Shown here: in pieces, positions 1 to 12,554 of the stretch
Layout of the letters: each line of letters opens with the position of its first letter
Position numbering within the stretch: the first letter of the stretch is position 1
Source: Epiperipatus broadwayi
Taxonomy: Eukaryota; Onychophora; Udeonychophora; Euonychophora; Peripatidae
Assembly (NCBI GenBank): GCA_028023455.1
Contig: JAQFVV010013336.1
Span: 1 to 64,000 of the forward strand
DNA: 64,000 bases
Direction of reading: 5' to 3'
Notes under the pieces: generated by a model
Seen by the model: the letters and a program-made list of their open reading frames with translations, nothing else
Told to the model about the DNA's origin: nothing
Databases searched by the model: none
Made by a program: the position numbers and the translations under genes

Positions 1-173
1 TATAAATAAAAACTGTGACAACATTCAAATTATAATTTTTAAAAACATTTGTTAAAGCAAGCAATTAAAAAAAACTATTATAAAAACGACGGCTTTTCTA
101 CAGGCCGGGTACATTTTTCAAATTTATTTACATAATATTAAAATCTTTTGTTTATTTTTACATTAAATCTTTA

Positions 174-1263
174 TATATAGGGTAATTTGAGCTCAGACTT
201 TCACGTGACCCTCAACTCTCCACACTATCTCATACCACTGATATACTTGATGAGAATGTCGGTAGCAGTGTGGGCTTTGAGCGTTCCATCATCAGATTCC
301 CAATAGGATGGACGGCGGAAGAGTTGAAGGGTGGAGTGGATTGAAGCCTATCGTTTAAAGTATGAAGATTGGCTATCTTAATATAAATCTGAGCACTTAT
401 TGTATATATGTGTCAATCAATCAATAGTGGTCTGTCCAATAGACAGGTCCAGAGAGTAGTCACGATATCAGTTCATCCATTCTTCCATTCCATTCTCTTC
501 CTTACCCATTTCCTCAATTCCACATAAGCCTTCCCATCTCTTATATCATCCAATAATGTCAATCTCTTCTGTCCTTTCTTTTTATTTCCACTCACCATTC
601 CCTCCAAAACATCTTTCATTAAACTATAATCTTTACTTGATATATGTCCAATCCAGATTCTCTTTCGCTCTCTTATATTCTCAATCAATCTTCTTTCCTC
701 ATTTACTCTTTTCAAAACTTCTTCATTTGTTATTTTACTCATCCAACTGATTTTTTACATTTTTCTCCATGTCCACATCTCAAAAGCTTCCAATTGTTTC
801 TTAATTCTATTATTCAATGTCCATGTCTCACAACCATACATTAATACACTCCACATATAACATTTAATTAATCTTTTCCTTAATTCTCTTTCCATAGGTC
901 CACAAAATATCTTCTTTCTTTTTACAAATGTCACCTTTGCCAATGCTATTCTTTTAACTTCATCTTCACTTCTTCCATCCTCACTCCACCAACTACCCAA
1001 ATATCTAAATCCCTTCACCTGTTGAACCATGTCATCATGATTCAACAGGTGTGTAGAGATGATAATCTGAACCAACTGATGAGTGCTGGTTTAGCACAAA
1101 ATATGTATATCGGTGATTATTTATCTTTTAGACGTATATGTGGTCAAGTGTATCAATGGTATGAGACAGGGCGGAGAGTTGAGAGTCGTGTGAAAGTCTG
1201 AGCTCAAAATACCCTATATATTACATTGTTGTACAGGTATATATATAGTCTGTATGTTAGATA
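174..1263 (+). mobile_element. Foldback element family B, copy B1, interrupted by a LINE
   Basis: The two ends are inverted copies: TTTGAGCTCAGACTTTCAC-like sequence near 186-205 is mirrored at about 1188-1207, and both sides carry TATATAGGGTA at the outer edge. The inner arm near 1076-1180 (GTGCTGGTTTAGCACAAAAT) matches an intact relative at 41700-42265, which shows where 414-1049 was inserted. Beyond the right arm is a unique tail to about 1263. TAAATCTTTA flanks both sides (about 164-173 and 1264-1273), giving a candidate 10-bp target-site duplication. No protein is encoded by the element itself. Confidence 0.65.
414..1049 (-). mobile_element. 5'-truncated LINE (lineage 2), reverse-transcriptase C-terminal fragment
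   Basis: On the minus strand the frames encode the C-terminal end of a LINE reverse transcriptase: FRYLGSWWSEDGRS, then MYGCETWTLNNR, LEAFEMWTWRKM and, in a shifted frame, ISSKDYSLMKDVLEGM. The YLG and CETWTL blocks are typical of APE-type LINE polymerases after the palm domain. The 3' end is at 414 with an (ATTG)n-like tail read as TCAATCAATCAATAG on the plus strand. The copy sits inside foldback element B1 and is flanked by TGTGT (409-413 and 1050-1054), the expected site when compared with the uninterrupted relative. It is frameshifted and dead. Confidence 0.8.
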
Positions 1264-1798
1264 CTAAATCTTTAAAAAAAATTGTTAAATCAACCAATTA
1301 AAAATAAGCAAAGGCCTTTCCATAGGGCATATATAAACTTATACCTATAGATTTATCCAGCTTAGAAGACTTTTTAACAGTATCTATGAAATCATACTTT
1401 TTTTAGGGCCGTGTAATAAAATATAAACAGATAAAAAAAAACATAAAATATTAACTTCTAATAACTAAAACAGCATAGAAAACAACTCTGAGATATGGCC
1501 ATTATGTGTGTGCATATTTAAAAGCAATCAAGTTCATACTTTTCAGTAACTGAATCAAAAACATTTTAGCTACCACTAAACCAAACACTCAGTGATGTTG
1601 TTCAGCAAACTAAAATTTCTAGAAATATGTAGAATACAAACTATCTTATTATAATAAATCTGACTTCTTGTCAAATAAATTTTTTTTTATATATATTTAA
1701 CAAATAGATTGACAATCTTCATTAATTTAATTCTAAAATTATTTTTAAATATTTTATTTATTTGTTTTTTTTTTTTTTTACAATCTTTATAAAAAGTC
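1264..1798. other. AT-rich intronic sequence, nothing recognised
   Basis: Downstream intron of the CCDC102-like gene. It has T- and A-runs and no supported ORF, RNA or terminal repeat. Confidence 0.5.
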
Positions 1799-1860
1799 AA
1801 GAGTTGGTAGCCAAGAGGTCAGCGCAGGGTGGTTCGCTTCCCAAATGATGCTTTGAAAGT
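1799..1860 (+). mobile_element. Internally deleted tRNA-like SINE fragment
   Basis: GTTGGTAGCCAAGAGGTCAG resembles a tRNA 5' half with an A-box, followed directly by GGTTCGCTTCCC (a B-box-like T-arm) and ATGCTTTGA. The same 3' motif, GCTTTGACATA or close variants, ends the other tRNA-like repeats in this window. The anticodon arm and variable region are missing. An inverted relative lies 70 bp away at 1930-2025. Confidence 0.55.
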
Positions 1861-1929
1861 CAATAACAAAACAAAAATAACAATAATGCTAAAAACAAAC
1901 TACTAACAAAAAAAAAACTTTTTTTTTTC

Positions 1930-2025
1930 CCAATATGTCATAGCATTGGCCAGGACGCGAACCCACAACCGTCTGCAACCAACTACTTGCTTGCAAGGCA
2001 GCTGCGGTGACCTTAACAACGCTTT
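1930..2025 (-). mobile_element. tRNA-derived SINE with long variable arm
   Basis: On the minus strand it starts AAGCGTTGTTAAGGTCACCG, has an anticodon-like CTTGCAA loop, an extra segment of about 20 nt where a class II tRNA would have its variable arm, then GTGGGTTCGCGTCC (B-box/T-arm) and CCAATGCTATGACATA. On the plus strand it is preceded by a T-run (1919-1929), consistent with an A-rich 3' tail. It is a close relative of the SINE at 36948-37061. Confidence 0.7.
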
Positions 2026-2142
2026 TACATTACTAAACACCATAATTTTAAAAATTATGCACTTTAGTTCATTATTTAACATATAATACAATTTTTTAAT
2101 AACTATTTCTAATACAGAAGCAACTAATAATATATCATAGAG

Positions 2143-2647
2143 CAGTGGTCTTCAACCTTTTTACACCTGCGGACCAGTAAAAATAAGAATAAGGTTTAGC
2201 GGACCAGCAAAAATAAGGATAAGGTTTCATGGACCAGCAGAAGTCTATAGATAAATTTTCTTAAAGATGTAAACAGCTTAGCCTTAGATGAAGTTATATA
2301 TATATGGAGTTTGTATAATAAAAAACTTTTTTTTTTTTTAATTTTGAATTTTTTTAGAAAAGTAATAAAAAATTTAATTCTACCCCCCCCCCCCCATAAA
2401 CATCTGTGATAACTAGAAAAACAAATTAATTTATGTATGACTGATTAGATTTTATTCTGTTTCTTTTTTTTTAATCAGGTAAAAATGCGATGAAAAAAAT
2501 AAATAAAAATTGTTTATATTAATTAAAAGTTTAAAATCTTATTATTTTGTTATTAAAACTTTCTTGCCAGTCTATTGCAGACCAGCAAAAAACTTCTACG
2601 GCCCGGCACCCAGCACCGGGCCGCGGATCGGTGGTTGAAGACCACTG
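2143..2647. mobile_element. Non-autonomous hAT-type DNA transposon
   Basis: The termini are inverted: CAGTGGTCTTCAACC at 2143 and GGTTGAAGACCACTG ending at 2647. They begin and end with CAG/CTG as hAT elements do. An exact 8-bp duplication, TCATAGAG, flanks it (2135-2142 and 2648-2655), the diagnostic hAT target-site length. The interior has GGACCAG repeats and a C-run (about 2383-2395), and no transposase frame. The GC-rich CCGGGCCGCGGATCGGTGG near the right end resembles classic hAT MITE ends. The exact TSD suggests a fairly recent insertion. Confidence 0.9.
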
Positions 2648-2667
2648 TCATAGAGTAATAATGCTAA

Positions 2668-2770
2668 TGTTATTACTAAAAGGAAAGGTTGCCTTGACAA
2701 CAGTGAGAAATAATGATTACTATCTATATTGGTATGTTTAGTGGTGACTGGTATCTAATGGTTACTAATT
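2668..2770. repeat. Dispersed repeat D, copy 1
   Basis: GGTTGCCTTGACAACAGTGA followed by a TGATTACTATCTATATTGG block is repeated at 3030-3115 and, in variant form, at 47120-47360. Confidence 0.6.
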
Positions 2771-3004
2771 ATCTCATTTAGCTTTAAGCATTATTTCACT
2801 TATTATTTAAGTAATACATGAGCAATTTAAAAGTACTGCAGTTTGTAATGTTATAATTGGCTATTTATTAGTCTTCATTACATGGACATGTTTATTTCAG
2901 TTTAAAGAGGATTATTTAAACTTCATTGTATCAATATTTCAATCTCTGTGGTCAAGTTGCAATCTTTAAGTGTCCATATATATTCATTGGACCATTAATA
3001 AGAG

Positions 3005-3115
3005 TGGATTTCCACTCTTACTATTAAAAGGAGAGAGGTTGCCATGATAACAGTGAGAAATATTGATTACTATCTATATTGGTATGTTTAGGTGGTGATT
3101 GGTTTCTAATGGCAA
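3005..3115. repeat. Dispersed repeat D, copy 2
   Basis: It shares ACAGTGAGAAATA, GATTACTATCTATATTGG and GGTATGTTTAG with the 2668-2770 copy. It is preceded by a small hairpin, AAGAGTGGA/TCCACTCTT, at about 3000-3020. Confidence 0.6.
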
Positions 3116-5054
3116 CATATACTTTTAAATATTATAATTCATTATTTTCAAGAAAAATATTTTCTTTTCAACTGATGATCAAATCTAACTTTCATGTTTG
3201 CAATAAAACTTAATTTATTACTGTTAAAATTGTTTTTTTTTTTTTTTTATATAATTCTTTTCAATTATTAATGCCTTTCTTTTTTTTTTATTATTATTAA
3301 TAAGATATCTAAAATCATTCATATTAGGCATAAGCTAATATTAATTTATATATGCTATATATTCATAAACTCTTATCAGTTGTTATAATTCCTTCTTTGA
3401 CATTTAAAAAAAAAAAATCCACTTAATTTTCTCTACCACTTTATTTCAATTTTTTATTTCTCCAATCAATTCTTTTTATTTAATATATATTTTCCAATTT
3501 CATCATTTCTTCTTTCTTTACTAAAACCGCCATCTTCCAATAATAAATATTCAACATTTTCTACCGCACACTCACACAAATCATAAAAAAATAACTGAAT
3601 GGTTATTTGCTCAGGAAGTCATATGATATTCAAGTGCAGAAAAAAATAATTTGAGTTTCCAAGAACTTGAGTCTATCACTCTTCTGCAGCGCTAAACTGC
3701 TCACAATATAATACAAAACAAACTAAAATGGATTTAATTTTTCTATTTCTTAGTCCATTCTTTTGTCTCTAGACTTCTTTCTAGATTTAAATAATAATTT
3801 ATATTCAAAAACATCACGACTTCCTTGCTTATATTTAATATATCTATTATCAGCTAATATCCATTAATTGTTCAAGCCTTCAATAAATGGATCTCGAATA
3901 GCATGAAGACAATATGACATGTTTCAAATAACTTTCATTAAAATTTCGAAATGAGATATTTTGTACTGTCTATGGGTAGCTAAAATATGCATTGAGTGCT
4001 AAATTATAGACCATAAAAAAGGGTTCTCATCAGGCAATAGGTGGACTTTTTTAATAAGGGTTGTTAAAAGCAAAGTGAAAATGTTTGGAAGATTGCAATA
4101 AGAGAATGAAAATAGTTTACCAAAAATACAATTAATTTAGATTATATGGTGAGATCAACAAAAACACAATATATAAATGTCCAATATGCCCCAAGTTAAT
4201 AGGTAGAGACTTTATTTCTAGGTATTTATATAAAAAACAGGAAAAGTATAGAGAAAATACATAACAGAGACATATTTATAATGAATGGAAGAAAAGGACA
4301 GACAGATTAGAGAAGAAGAGTTATAAAAAAATGAAAATGAATAAAAAAAATAGTTTGTAATAATATATAAATAAAAAATATATAACATGTATGGATGTTA
4401 ATAATATTATAATAATCTTATTGCTGCTTTGGGGCAAAAATATAAGCTTTAGATAAAAAAAGTGGAGAAAGGCAAACATGGAATAAGGATTTGTATTAGA
4501 GAGGTGATTTATGTGCTGATAGAATGAATGTATTAAATGTTGTGTTGAAAGAAAACCAGGATAAATTGTATGGAGAATAGGACAGACATAAAGACAAAGG
4601 GAAATCATTACTCCTACAACAATTCACTGCCTCTATTATTCTCAATTTAGTGTTTTTAGCAGCACAATTTAAATTTTCATCATAATATTTTTTTACTTAA
4701 TAAATTTTCTTTCTATAATAATTCCTAACATGGTCAGTAAGTGGTTGACACTCACACCTACCCAATCAATGCTTACATAATGATTGTAATTACAAAAAGA
4801 TATTATAGCTAAGCCAGTTATATTGAATTACTGTAATGCTATGTGATAAATTACCACACACACTCACTAACTTAGGTAGTCAAAACTGGTATTTTTTTTT
4901 TTCTTCAAATCATTTAATCCTTCCAAGTTTTTGTTTCTTTTCATACAAGTCAAATGATTTAAAATTTATCATTTGAATAGAATTATTATTATTATGGTGG
5001 ATGTCATCAGGTTATCTTTAGCTCATTTTCATCATATGAATAGTATTTTCTCCA
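3116..5054. other. AT-rich intronic sequence, nothing recognised
   Basis: It has long T/A homopolymers (for example around 3231-3250) and a reading frame near 4321-4608 that is only translated low-complexity sequence. No conserved coding, RNA or terminal repeat was seen. No downstream CCDC102 exon was found here. Confidence 0.5.
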
Positions 5055-5395
5055 TAAAATATCATTAAATATCACATGATCACATCTCATACTAGCACAT
5101 AAATTGTTGTAAACAAAGGCAAAACTCTCCATACAGTATCACCCTGTGCTAAACAGATAATCAATGGATGCCAAAGGCTTGTATAAATCCTATCTAGTTT
5201 CTTCATAACCCCAGACTAGTTTCTGGCTTGTGGCCATCATCAGTGAGAAGCCTTGGATCTGAGAACTGCACCTGCTCCAGATCCAAGGCTTCTCACTGAT
5301 ATCCACAAGCCAGAATGTCTGGGTTTTGATAGGCACTGATAGGATTCACCTTCTGATCCATTATTACTCTGTTTAGCACAGGGTTCTGTATGAGG
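5055..5395 (-). mobile_element. Hairpin retroposon family A, copy A1
   Basis: Minus orientation. The left end is the family tail in reverse (ATCACATGATCAC at about 5071), followed by GGCAAAACTCTCCATACAGT, the core ACTAGTTTCTGGCTTGTGGC and TCAGTGAGAAGCC. An inverted arm then returns through ATCCAAGGCTTCTCACTGAT to the TTAGCACAGG block. The arms are diverged and no clean target-site duplication is visible. It lies about 230 bp downstream of the exon at 5628-5837 in gene sense. Confidence 0.75.
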
Positions 5396-5606
5396 TTTCT
5401 TTAAATAATATTTAAATTTAACAAGAAATAAAGCCTGTGTTTTATAGTGAACCCAAATAATATTATTGGAAACTGCTTACAATAAAGATCCAAAAGTAGA
5501 TTTAATAAAATGAAGAAAGATGAATTTTTCAATTTTTTTTTTAATAAATGAGATAAACTTTTTAACTAATTAATAAGTTAACATGTCTTAATCTTTAATT
5601 TAACTA

Positions 5607-5837
<231 letters not shown>

Positions 5838-7497
5838 CTAACAACAAAAATTATATACATAAAAATAAATATATAATTTTTTTCAAAAATTATCATTATT
5901 CTAATTAATCATGTTTGTTTTTCTTTCAATTTTGAAATTTCCCAGTAAAAAAAATCATATATTTTTCATTAAATATTATTTCTATCATTATCATTTTATA
6001 TCATAATAGGCTACAAATTTTCCATTTTAAAATTATTACCACAATATAAATGAATTAATATTAAATATGTACAAAAACAACTCACTAAATATATAAAAAG
6101 TTTAGTCTAATTGGAAAGAGTGTTTTGTTGTTGTTTTTTTTTTTTCAAGTAAAATAAGTTTATCTACAAAATAAAAATACATTCAACATTCATTCACAGA
6201 TGATAGAAATAGTCCAACGTATCACATCTAATAATAACATCATCACAAACCTTCAGACAACTACTATGTACAGAGATAAGTTTTAACAGTTGATATAAAA
6301 GTTATTGTAATTAAATAAGATTGACACAAACTTTTTTTATTTTTATACACTTTATTTTTGAAAGATATAAAATAATAAACATATATTACTATCATATGAC
6401 ATCAAACAATTATATATCTATAGTTTTCAAAACGTTTTAAAATCACTATGAACAAAAAGTTCATTTATTAATTAGAGTTAATGTTCAAAGATATAAGTTG
6501 AGTATTTTTCATACAAAATTATTAACTATTTAAGACTGCCTGATGACATAGAATTGGGCATAAAAAATTGTTTGTCATAAAGAATCTAGCATGTGGTGAC
6601 TAACAATCTTTTCTTAAGTATTCAGAATTAGTTTATTGAATAAAGATGTTTCTTTAAGAAGCAATGGTAACAGAAGACATTTACTTAAGTTTAACTAAGT
6701 AGATAAATAATTTATTTTTGAATTAAATTTAATGGGAGTAAAATATTCCAACATCCTTAACAAGTAGTAATAAACTGGTTAAAAGTATTATGATTATGGT
6801 ATTTATGAATCATAGTTATTTACAAAATTTTTCAGAAAAACATCTTAAAATATTATGATAAATGAGCTACTAAAGCTATAAAAATTGATGTGAATTTAAA
6901 TCCAGAAAAGTATTTCATAACATAAACATTGTTCTAATCAATGATATCTTGTATTTAACAAACCTGATTTTATAAAGTCGATCATTTTGTGAGACAATAT
7001 TAATCCATATGATTGGAAAGTTCCTTTAAAATAACTATTAAGGAAATTCTGAACTAACAGATATGAATGATACTTAAAGAGAGCAAACTAGTGACTTTAT
7101 AATCACCAACAAAACCTCTATCAAAATATCACCATAAACAGAGTGTTTTTTTTTTACTTTCCTCAATCAGAAATCAATCCAGAAATCTCACATTCTTAAA
7201 TCTGCCATTTTTACTATTGGTCAAAAATATTTAGTTGCAAGCCTTTTTAAATATTATTTTTTTACAAAGACATGATTACCAAGTTCAAAGAATCAACTAA
7301 ATATAAACACTTAACTAAAGAAATAAATGATCTATTTTTAATTAATGTAGGATGAAGAATTGCCGTTGTCTTTTATGAACTTCAATTACTGGGCTAATAT
7401 ATGAGGCGTGGTTTTTAAAAAGTTGTATAAGCTAGCATTGTTAAGCAATAAAAATATTTTTTTTAAAATTCAATAAAATCTGGAAAAAAATATATTT
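5838..7497. other. Start of AT-rich intron with a relict of repeat family C
   Basis: It is intronic and low in complexity. Around 6175-6290, GATAGAAATAGTCCAACGTA and CATCACAAACCTTCAGACAA match the tail of the family C foldback at about 16320-16380, so a decayed C copy lies here. Nothing else was recognised. Confidence 0.5.
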
Positions 7498-7684
7498 TTA
7501 TTCAAGCGGAAGTCAATCTCCGATAATGCGCTATTTCTTAAATATTATAAATCTCCGCGCACTCTCCCACCGGTGAGAATTTAAAAAACTTAAGTGAATC
7601 ACTTACCAACTCCTACAGAGTGTGCGGAGATTTATAATATTTAAGAAATAGTGCATTATCAGCGATAGACTTCCGTTTGAATAA
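7498..7684. mobile_element. Palindromic MITE-like element (family I)
   Basis: TTCAAGCGGAAGTC starts an arm of about 70 bp that is mirrored by GACTTCCGTTTGAA at the right end. It continues inward through AATGCGCTATTTCTTAAA and ATAAATCTCCGCG. Both edges abut TA, as in Tc1/mariner-like MITEs. A related hairpin with AAGTCGAATTCCAATAATG lies at 31424-31528 inside another element. No protein is encoded. Confidence 0.7.
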
Positions 7685-10189
7685 TTTCAAAGTTTTCAGC
7701 GCTTTATAATAATAGGTTCATAGTTTATATTGAAAAACACTAAAAAAAAAAAAACTATATTTACAAAGATTCTAATAATATATAATTTAGAATGGCAATT
7801 ATAAGTCATTTAAAATCAATACATGTATGAGCAATTTGAAGTATGACTATATAAATATAAAGTTTATATTTTAAAAAACTATGATAGTGTTAAGAATTAT
7901 AAAACAATTAGACATACTAATTTTGGGTATCAACTTATAAGTATCAAAAGATGCTTTATTTAGCAAATAGGCTTTTTCTTTTTTCTTTTTTTCAATACAA
8001 CTAGCTATTCACAATCATTTGTAAAGAAATCAATAGCAATTTGAATTGCAATATGAATTCACTTGTGGCTTTATTACTTCCATCAATTTGACCATGGCAT
8101 GCCAAAATTGAAGTCATTAACTAAATGGTTCATAGGATACTGTTTAATACCTGGGAAAATCAAATCTATTGGCATTATTTTTAGATTGGGGGGGGGGGGA
8201 TCATTTGAGATCTTACAAGAAGATTATTTTTTTGTACTAAAATTCTTCCGATGTTGGAACGATTTCCTGACTGATTTAGAGTACATAAAGATGTTTTCCA
8301 CAAAATGGTATCTGAAAATTAATGATAAATTTAATCTGCTAATTATTTTCTGCAGATAACATGTTTTCTGATCTCGGGTGGAAGAACATTTGAAAGAATG
8401 AGTAACCACTGCAAAAGACGGATTTGAGTTAATGTTTCTAATGGTAAATACTAAAAACTGTGTATACAGAATTTTGAGACAGAAAATAATATATAGCATA
8501 TATCTATATGCAAAACCTATTATCCCCTTTGAGAAACCAGACTTTATTTTATGATAAATTTCTGGTTAATAAGAATAATACCAAAATGTAAAATCAAAAG
8601 ATGATTTAATGAGGCAGTAATTGCATGGTACTCAGAATATTCCTATATAATGTTCACAATGATCTCAAAACTAAAGGACAAATGAGAAACAGATAGTTTA
8701 CTAAATCAATCAAGATTCCATGATCAAAAAGAAAAACTGTGATCATCATTAAAGATTCTGAGACAATACCAAAAAAATCACCAAAAATTACAAGCTATAA
8801 AATTATGGTATTGAGAACTTTCACGCATTTAAAAAGAGTAGAGAATAATAAGAAAATTCATCTATGACACTTTGTAAATTTGTTTCGGTGGTTATTATTT
8901 TTGTAAACCCATCTTAATAAGGCTTCTGTCAGTTCTAATTACGATGATGATAATAAGTATTGTTCTTTTGTGGGGCTAATTGTATTTGCTTTTTCAACTG
9001 TTATTTATACGTTTTCAGGTGAGGACATATATTATTACTCAAATAATGATAAATAAGGATGTATCAGATAATACAACCGCTTTTTTATATATATATTAAA
9101 ATTAAATACATTTTGTTTCACTCAAACAAAAACCAGCCAACTTGCTATTATTAGATAATACAAGTAAAATGACGAATTGTTTACCTGTGCCTTCAAATCA
9201 AAAAAGAAATTGACAACTTTTAAAACACCTGCTTGGAAACACGTTTGCATTTTATATGATGTTTTGTTTTTCTAAAAAAAAATATGAAATAAATCTTAAA
9301 TTAAAATCTGTATTGTCACCTTTAAATGCCTAAAAGACAGTAATAAACAATTAGAAATTATTGACGAATGTGATTTTTTAAAAAAATATTTTTCGGGATA
9401 AAATTAAATTTATATCAAAAGTTAAATTTATAAATTTAATAGTAAAAATAACATCTGCTGCCTTGTTATTTTCATAAGGAAATAAGTCAATTATCATTAG
9501 ATGGTCAAACAATCATGGCTCCCACACCATTTTACCGTTATTTTGTCCTTATTTAAACAGAAAAAATGGTTATATAGAAATGCATCCATCCATTGGTATG
9601 GGACACAAAGAGAAAAAAATTGAAAAACTATAAATACTGAAAAGATAGAAATATACATGCTTAACATGCTTAACCATATAGTGAAATATAGAATTTCCAA
9701 AAAAATAAAATTGTAATTTATATACTGCAGAAAATAATAGTTTGGATGAGAAAAGTAGGATTAGAATAAAACAGCAATTAGCCAAAGAATGGTAAGTTAC
9801 AATAGGCTAGTATATAAACACTTGATGTGTTAATAATAATAATATTAAAAAAAATAGAGCAGACAGAAGTAGATTACAAATGTTTAAAAGCCATAACTAA
9901 AATAAAGATTGGCAAAGAACACAGAATTGATCAAATTCCAGCTGAATTACAGAAGGCTATGATTGGTGTTTCTAAAATACCTTATAAATTCAGATGACCT
10001 GATAAAGTTTTCTTAAAACTGTTACGATCTCCTTTTGGGGGAACATCCAACAGAAAGATATATAAGGATTTTATTTAACATGATTTATTTCTTTGCAGCC
10101 AAGATGTAGTTGAAAGTGTTCATTTATAAAACAATTTCAGTACAGAAACAGTAGATGAACAAGAGATGAAATAGGTATAAAAAGAATTA
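7685..10189. other. AT-rich intronic sequence, nothing recognised
   Basis: It contains a G-run at about 8188-8199 and several translated frames (8063-8499, 9497-9785) with biased, hydrophobic composition and no motif. No gene is called. Confidence 0.5.
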
Positions 10190-10470
10190 CTAATTTGTTA
10201 CATTTTGATTTAAAAGTGTCAAATCCACTCCACCCACAATTTTGGCACAATCCGTTCTAGACAAATGCATTAATGATCACCACTAATCACTTATTAAACC
10301 AGAGATTATCCCTAGCCCGGATACAAACTTTGAACCTCAGTTACAAATTAATATATTTGTTTTTAATTTAAACGCAAAATGCATCTTGTGACCATTTGTC
10401 TTTTAAGATGTCTTTATTTACATCTCTCAAGAATGTGTGATGTAGTGAATTATTAAGAACATCAATAAAA
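10190..10470 (+). repeat. Dispersed repeat E, copy 1
   Basis: TTGTTACATTTTGATTTAAA, a TTATTAAACCAGAGATTATC block and AAATGCATCTTGTGACC recur at 11170-11345. Inverted or diverged forms occur at 17480-17830 and 47995-48069. The GCATCTTG...ATTTGTCTTTT end is shared with foldback family B (about 42140-42200), so E looks like a diverged B relative. Confidence 0.55.
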
Positions 10471-11084
10471 GATATTACGTGTGGAAAAAGAGAAAAGAAG
10501 TAGAATTATTCTGCATGTTTAACCCTTTGGCTCATAGATACATTTTTCAAAGACTATTTTTCCAATCATTTTTTTTTTTTTTTTTCAAAATATCCATCAA
10601 AATAGTACATAGTAATATATTTAATTTCTTTTTAATTTTATATTTTTCAATAATAATTTTTTTAATAAAATCAACGATAAATACCTCATTATTTTTTTTT
10701 TACAAATATGGTTTATTAATATATTTAAAAATTTAAAAAAAACACATTCTTTAATATATTTTTTCTTTTTAAATCGGGTTTTTTATTTTATGAACCCGTC
10801 AAGGATTGATTATTCCTATAAAATATATATACAAATATTTATGTTTATATTTTATAGAAATAACCAATCGTTGACAATGACCATATTAATATCGATGAAA
10901 CATTGGAAGAAAACTGGGATAGAAATAGATCATAAAATAAATAAAAAAACGCAATATAAAAATAAAAAGTGTATTCAAGAATTTGTTTTCTTTTGTTAAA
11001 TAATTCTTTCACAGATGAATTTAACAAACTCCATTCCATCACACATTTTTGAAACATATGAATAAAGATAGCTTAAAAGATGAA

Positions 11085-11345
11085 TAACTCTCAAGATGCA
11101 TTTTGTACTGGACCAGCACTCATCAGTTGGTCAGATCACAATCTTTTACTTATATTTTTAATACATGTTCAGTATTATTAATAGCAAATTGTTACATTTT
11201 GATTTACAAGTGTTAAACAAACTCCACCACAACTTTGACATGATTCAAATAATTACCAATAATCATTTATTAAATTAGAGATTATCTCTAATCCAAATAT
11301 AAACTTTGAATTTCAGGTTAATATATCTGTTTTTTAATTAAAGCA
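11085..11345 (+). repeat. Dispersed repeats E, copy 2, with an adjoining B-like arm
   Basis: At 11085-11150, CTCAAGATGCATTTTGTACT and CCAGCACTCATCAGTTGGTC match the family B arm in reverse. From about 11187, TTGTTACATTTTGATTTACA restarts repeat E and runs to about 11345. The arrangement suggests a fragmented foldback element. Confidence 0.5.
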
Positions 11346-12554
11346 TGGCGTGTGAAACAATGCAATGCTTAATAAAGATATTACATTAAAAGTGTTTACA
11401 TGTCAAAGATGTGAGTCCCTTAAACCGTAATACTTCAAAAAATTACAACTGAATGAGGAAGCAACATTTCTATGGTTGATAACTTGGATACTATTAACAA
11501 AGAATGCATAGTCTTTTGTGCTGTAAATAATTTAGCAAATTTATTAAAGCTAAAACTTTTCTCCCTCTCAATAACAATTTCAGCAATATGAAAAAGTGGA
11601 ACATAACTAGTCTAGCATTGAGTACAACAGTTTCCAAATTGAAAAAATACAGTAGCATTAATACCTGTGAGAATACTACAACAATTTTAAATTTTCAACA
11701 TTTCTAACCATAACTCATTATTAAAAACACAATACATGTCTTGAGAATTACATTTGCACATATTTCTTATAGTCATAGTATCAAAGAGACTTTATTTAAA
11801 TCAGAAATGGAACATTCTCTAATTGAATGGACATTTTATAAAGAAGTAGAAAATCAATTGAACTCCTCTTACAAGGATATAATAGATTTGGTGAATTACA
11901 AAAAAAAAACCCATTTCTTCAATTATTTCAAATGGATATAAATTATTACTTGAAAAGAGATTTGAATAAAAAGTTCACTGGGAAGTTTTCCATCCTTTAT
12001 TAAAGACAATGTAGAAAGCATGATGTAAAATGTCCTTTAATGACCAAAAATGCAATATTCTAATGCTAATTACTAATAAATAACATAATCTCCCTAATTA
12101 GTATATCATTTGTCAGCAAAGAAAATAGTTTATCTAGGGAAATATACTTAATATCAAGATTTTTCATGTTTCTGTTAGCCATATTTTAAAACATCTGTCC
12201 TATTGATGAATTTTTGTAGAATATTCTATAAATTTTACTTTTATGTGAAATATTTAAGTTTCTATCTCTTTCTAAATCTTTTTGTACGTACATTTTCTTT
12301 TTATGTACATAGTCTTCTTATGTCATGATGGTAACTGTTTATACTTCTTCTATATGGAATGTAATCAGTGCGCTTGTACGCAACTATAGAGAAGCTTGCT
12401 ATTTCTATAAATTAAATATGGCTTACCGGGTAACTTTCAAGAACTTATTGCATTCTCATTTCATTAATTTCTATTGTCTTTTATTTAGTAAAACTTTTAC
12501 TTGAACAATATGTATATAATCAATTCAATGTATAAAATGCCTTTATCTAAAAAC
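11346..12554. other. AT-rich intronic sequence, nothing recognised
   Basis: No supported ORF, RNA or terminal repeat. The 66-codon frame at 11741-11941 has no recognisable motif. Confidence 0.5.

Noticed and set aside
4321-4608. 95-codon frame rich in Phe, Ile and Tyr on the minus strand
   Set aside because: It is translated low-complexity AT sequence, not a credible membrane protein.
8063-8499. Short overlapping open frames on both strands
   Set aside because: Composition follows the AT-rich DNA, with no domain, start context or repeat in other copies; they are chance frames.
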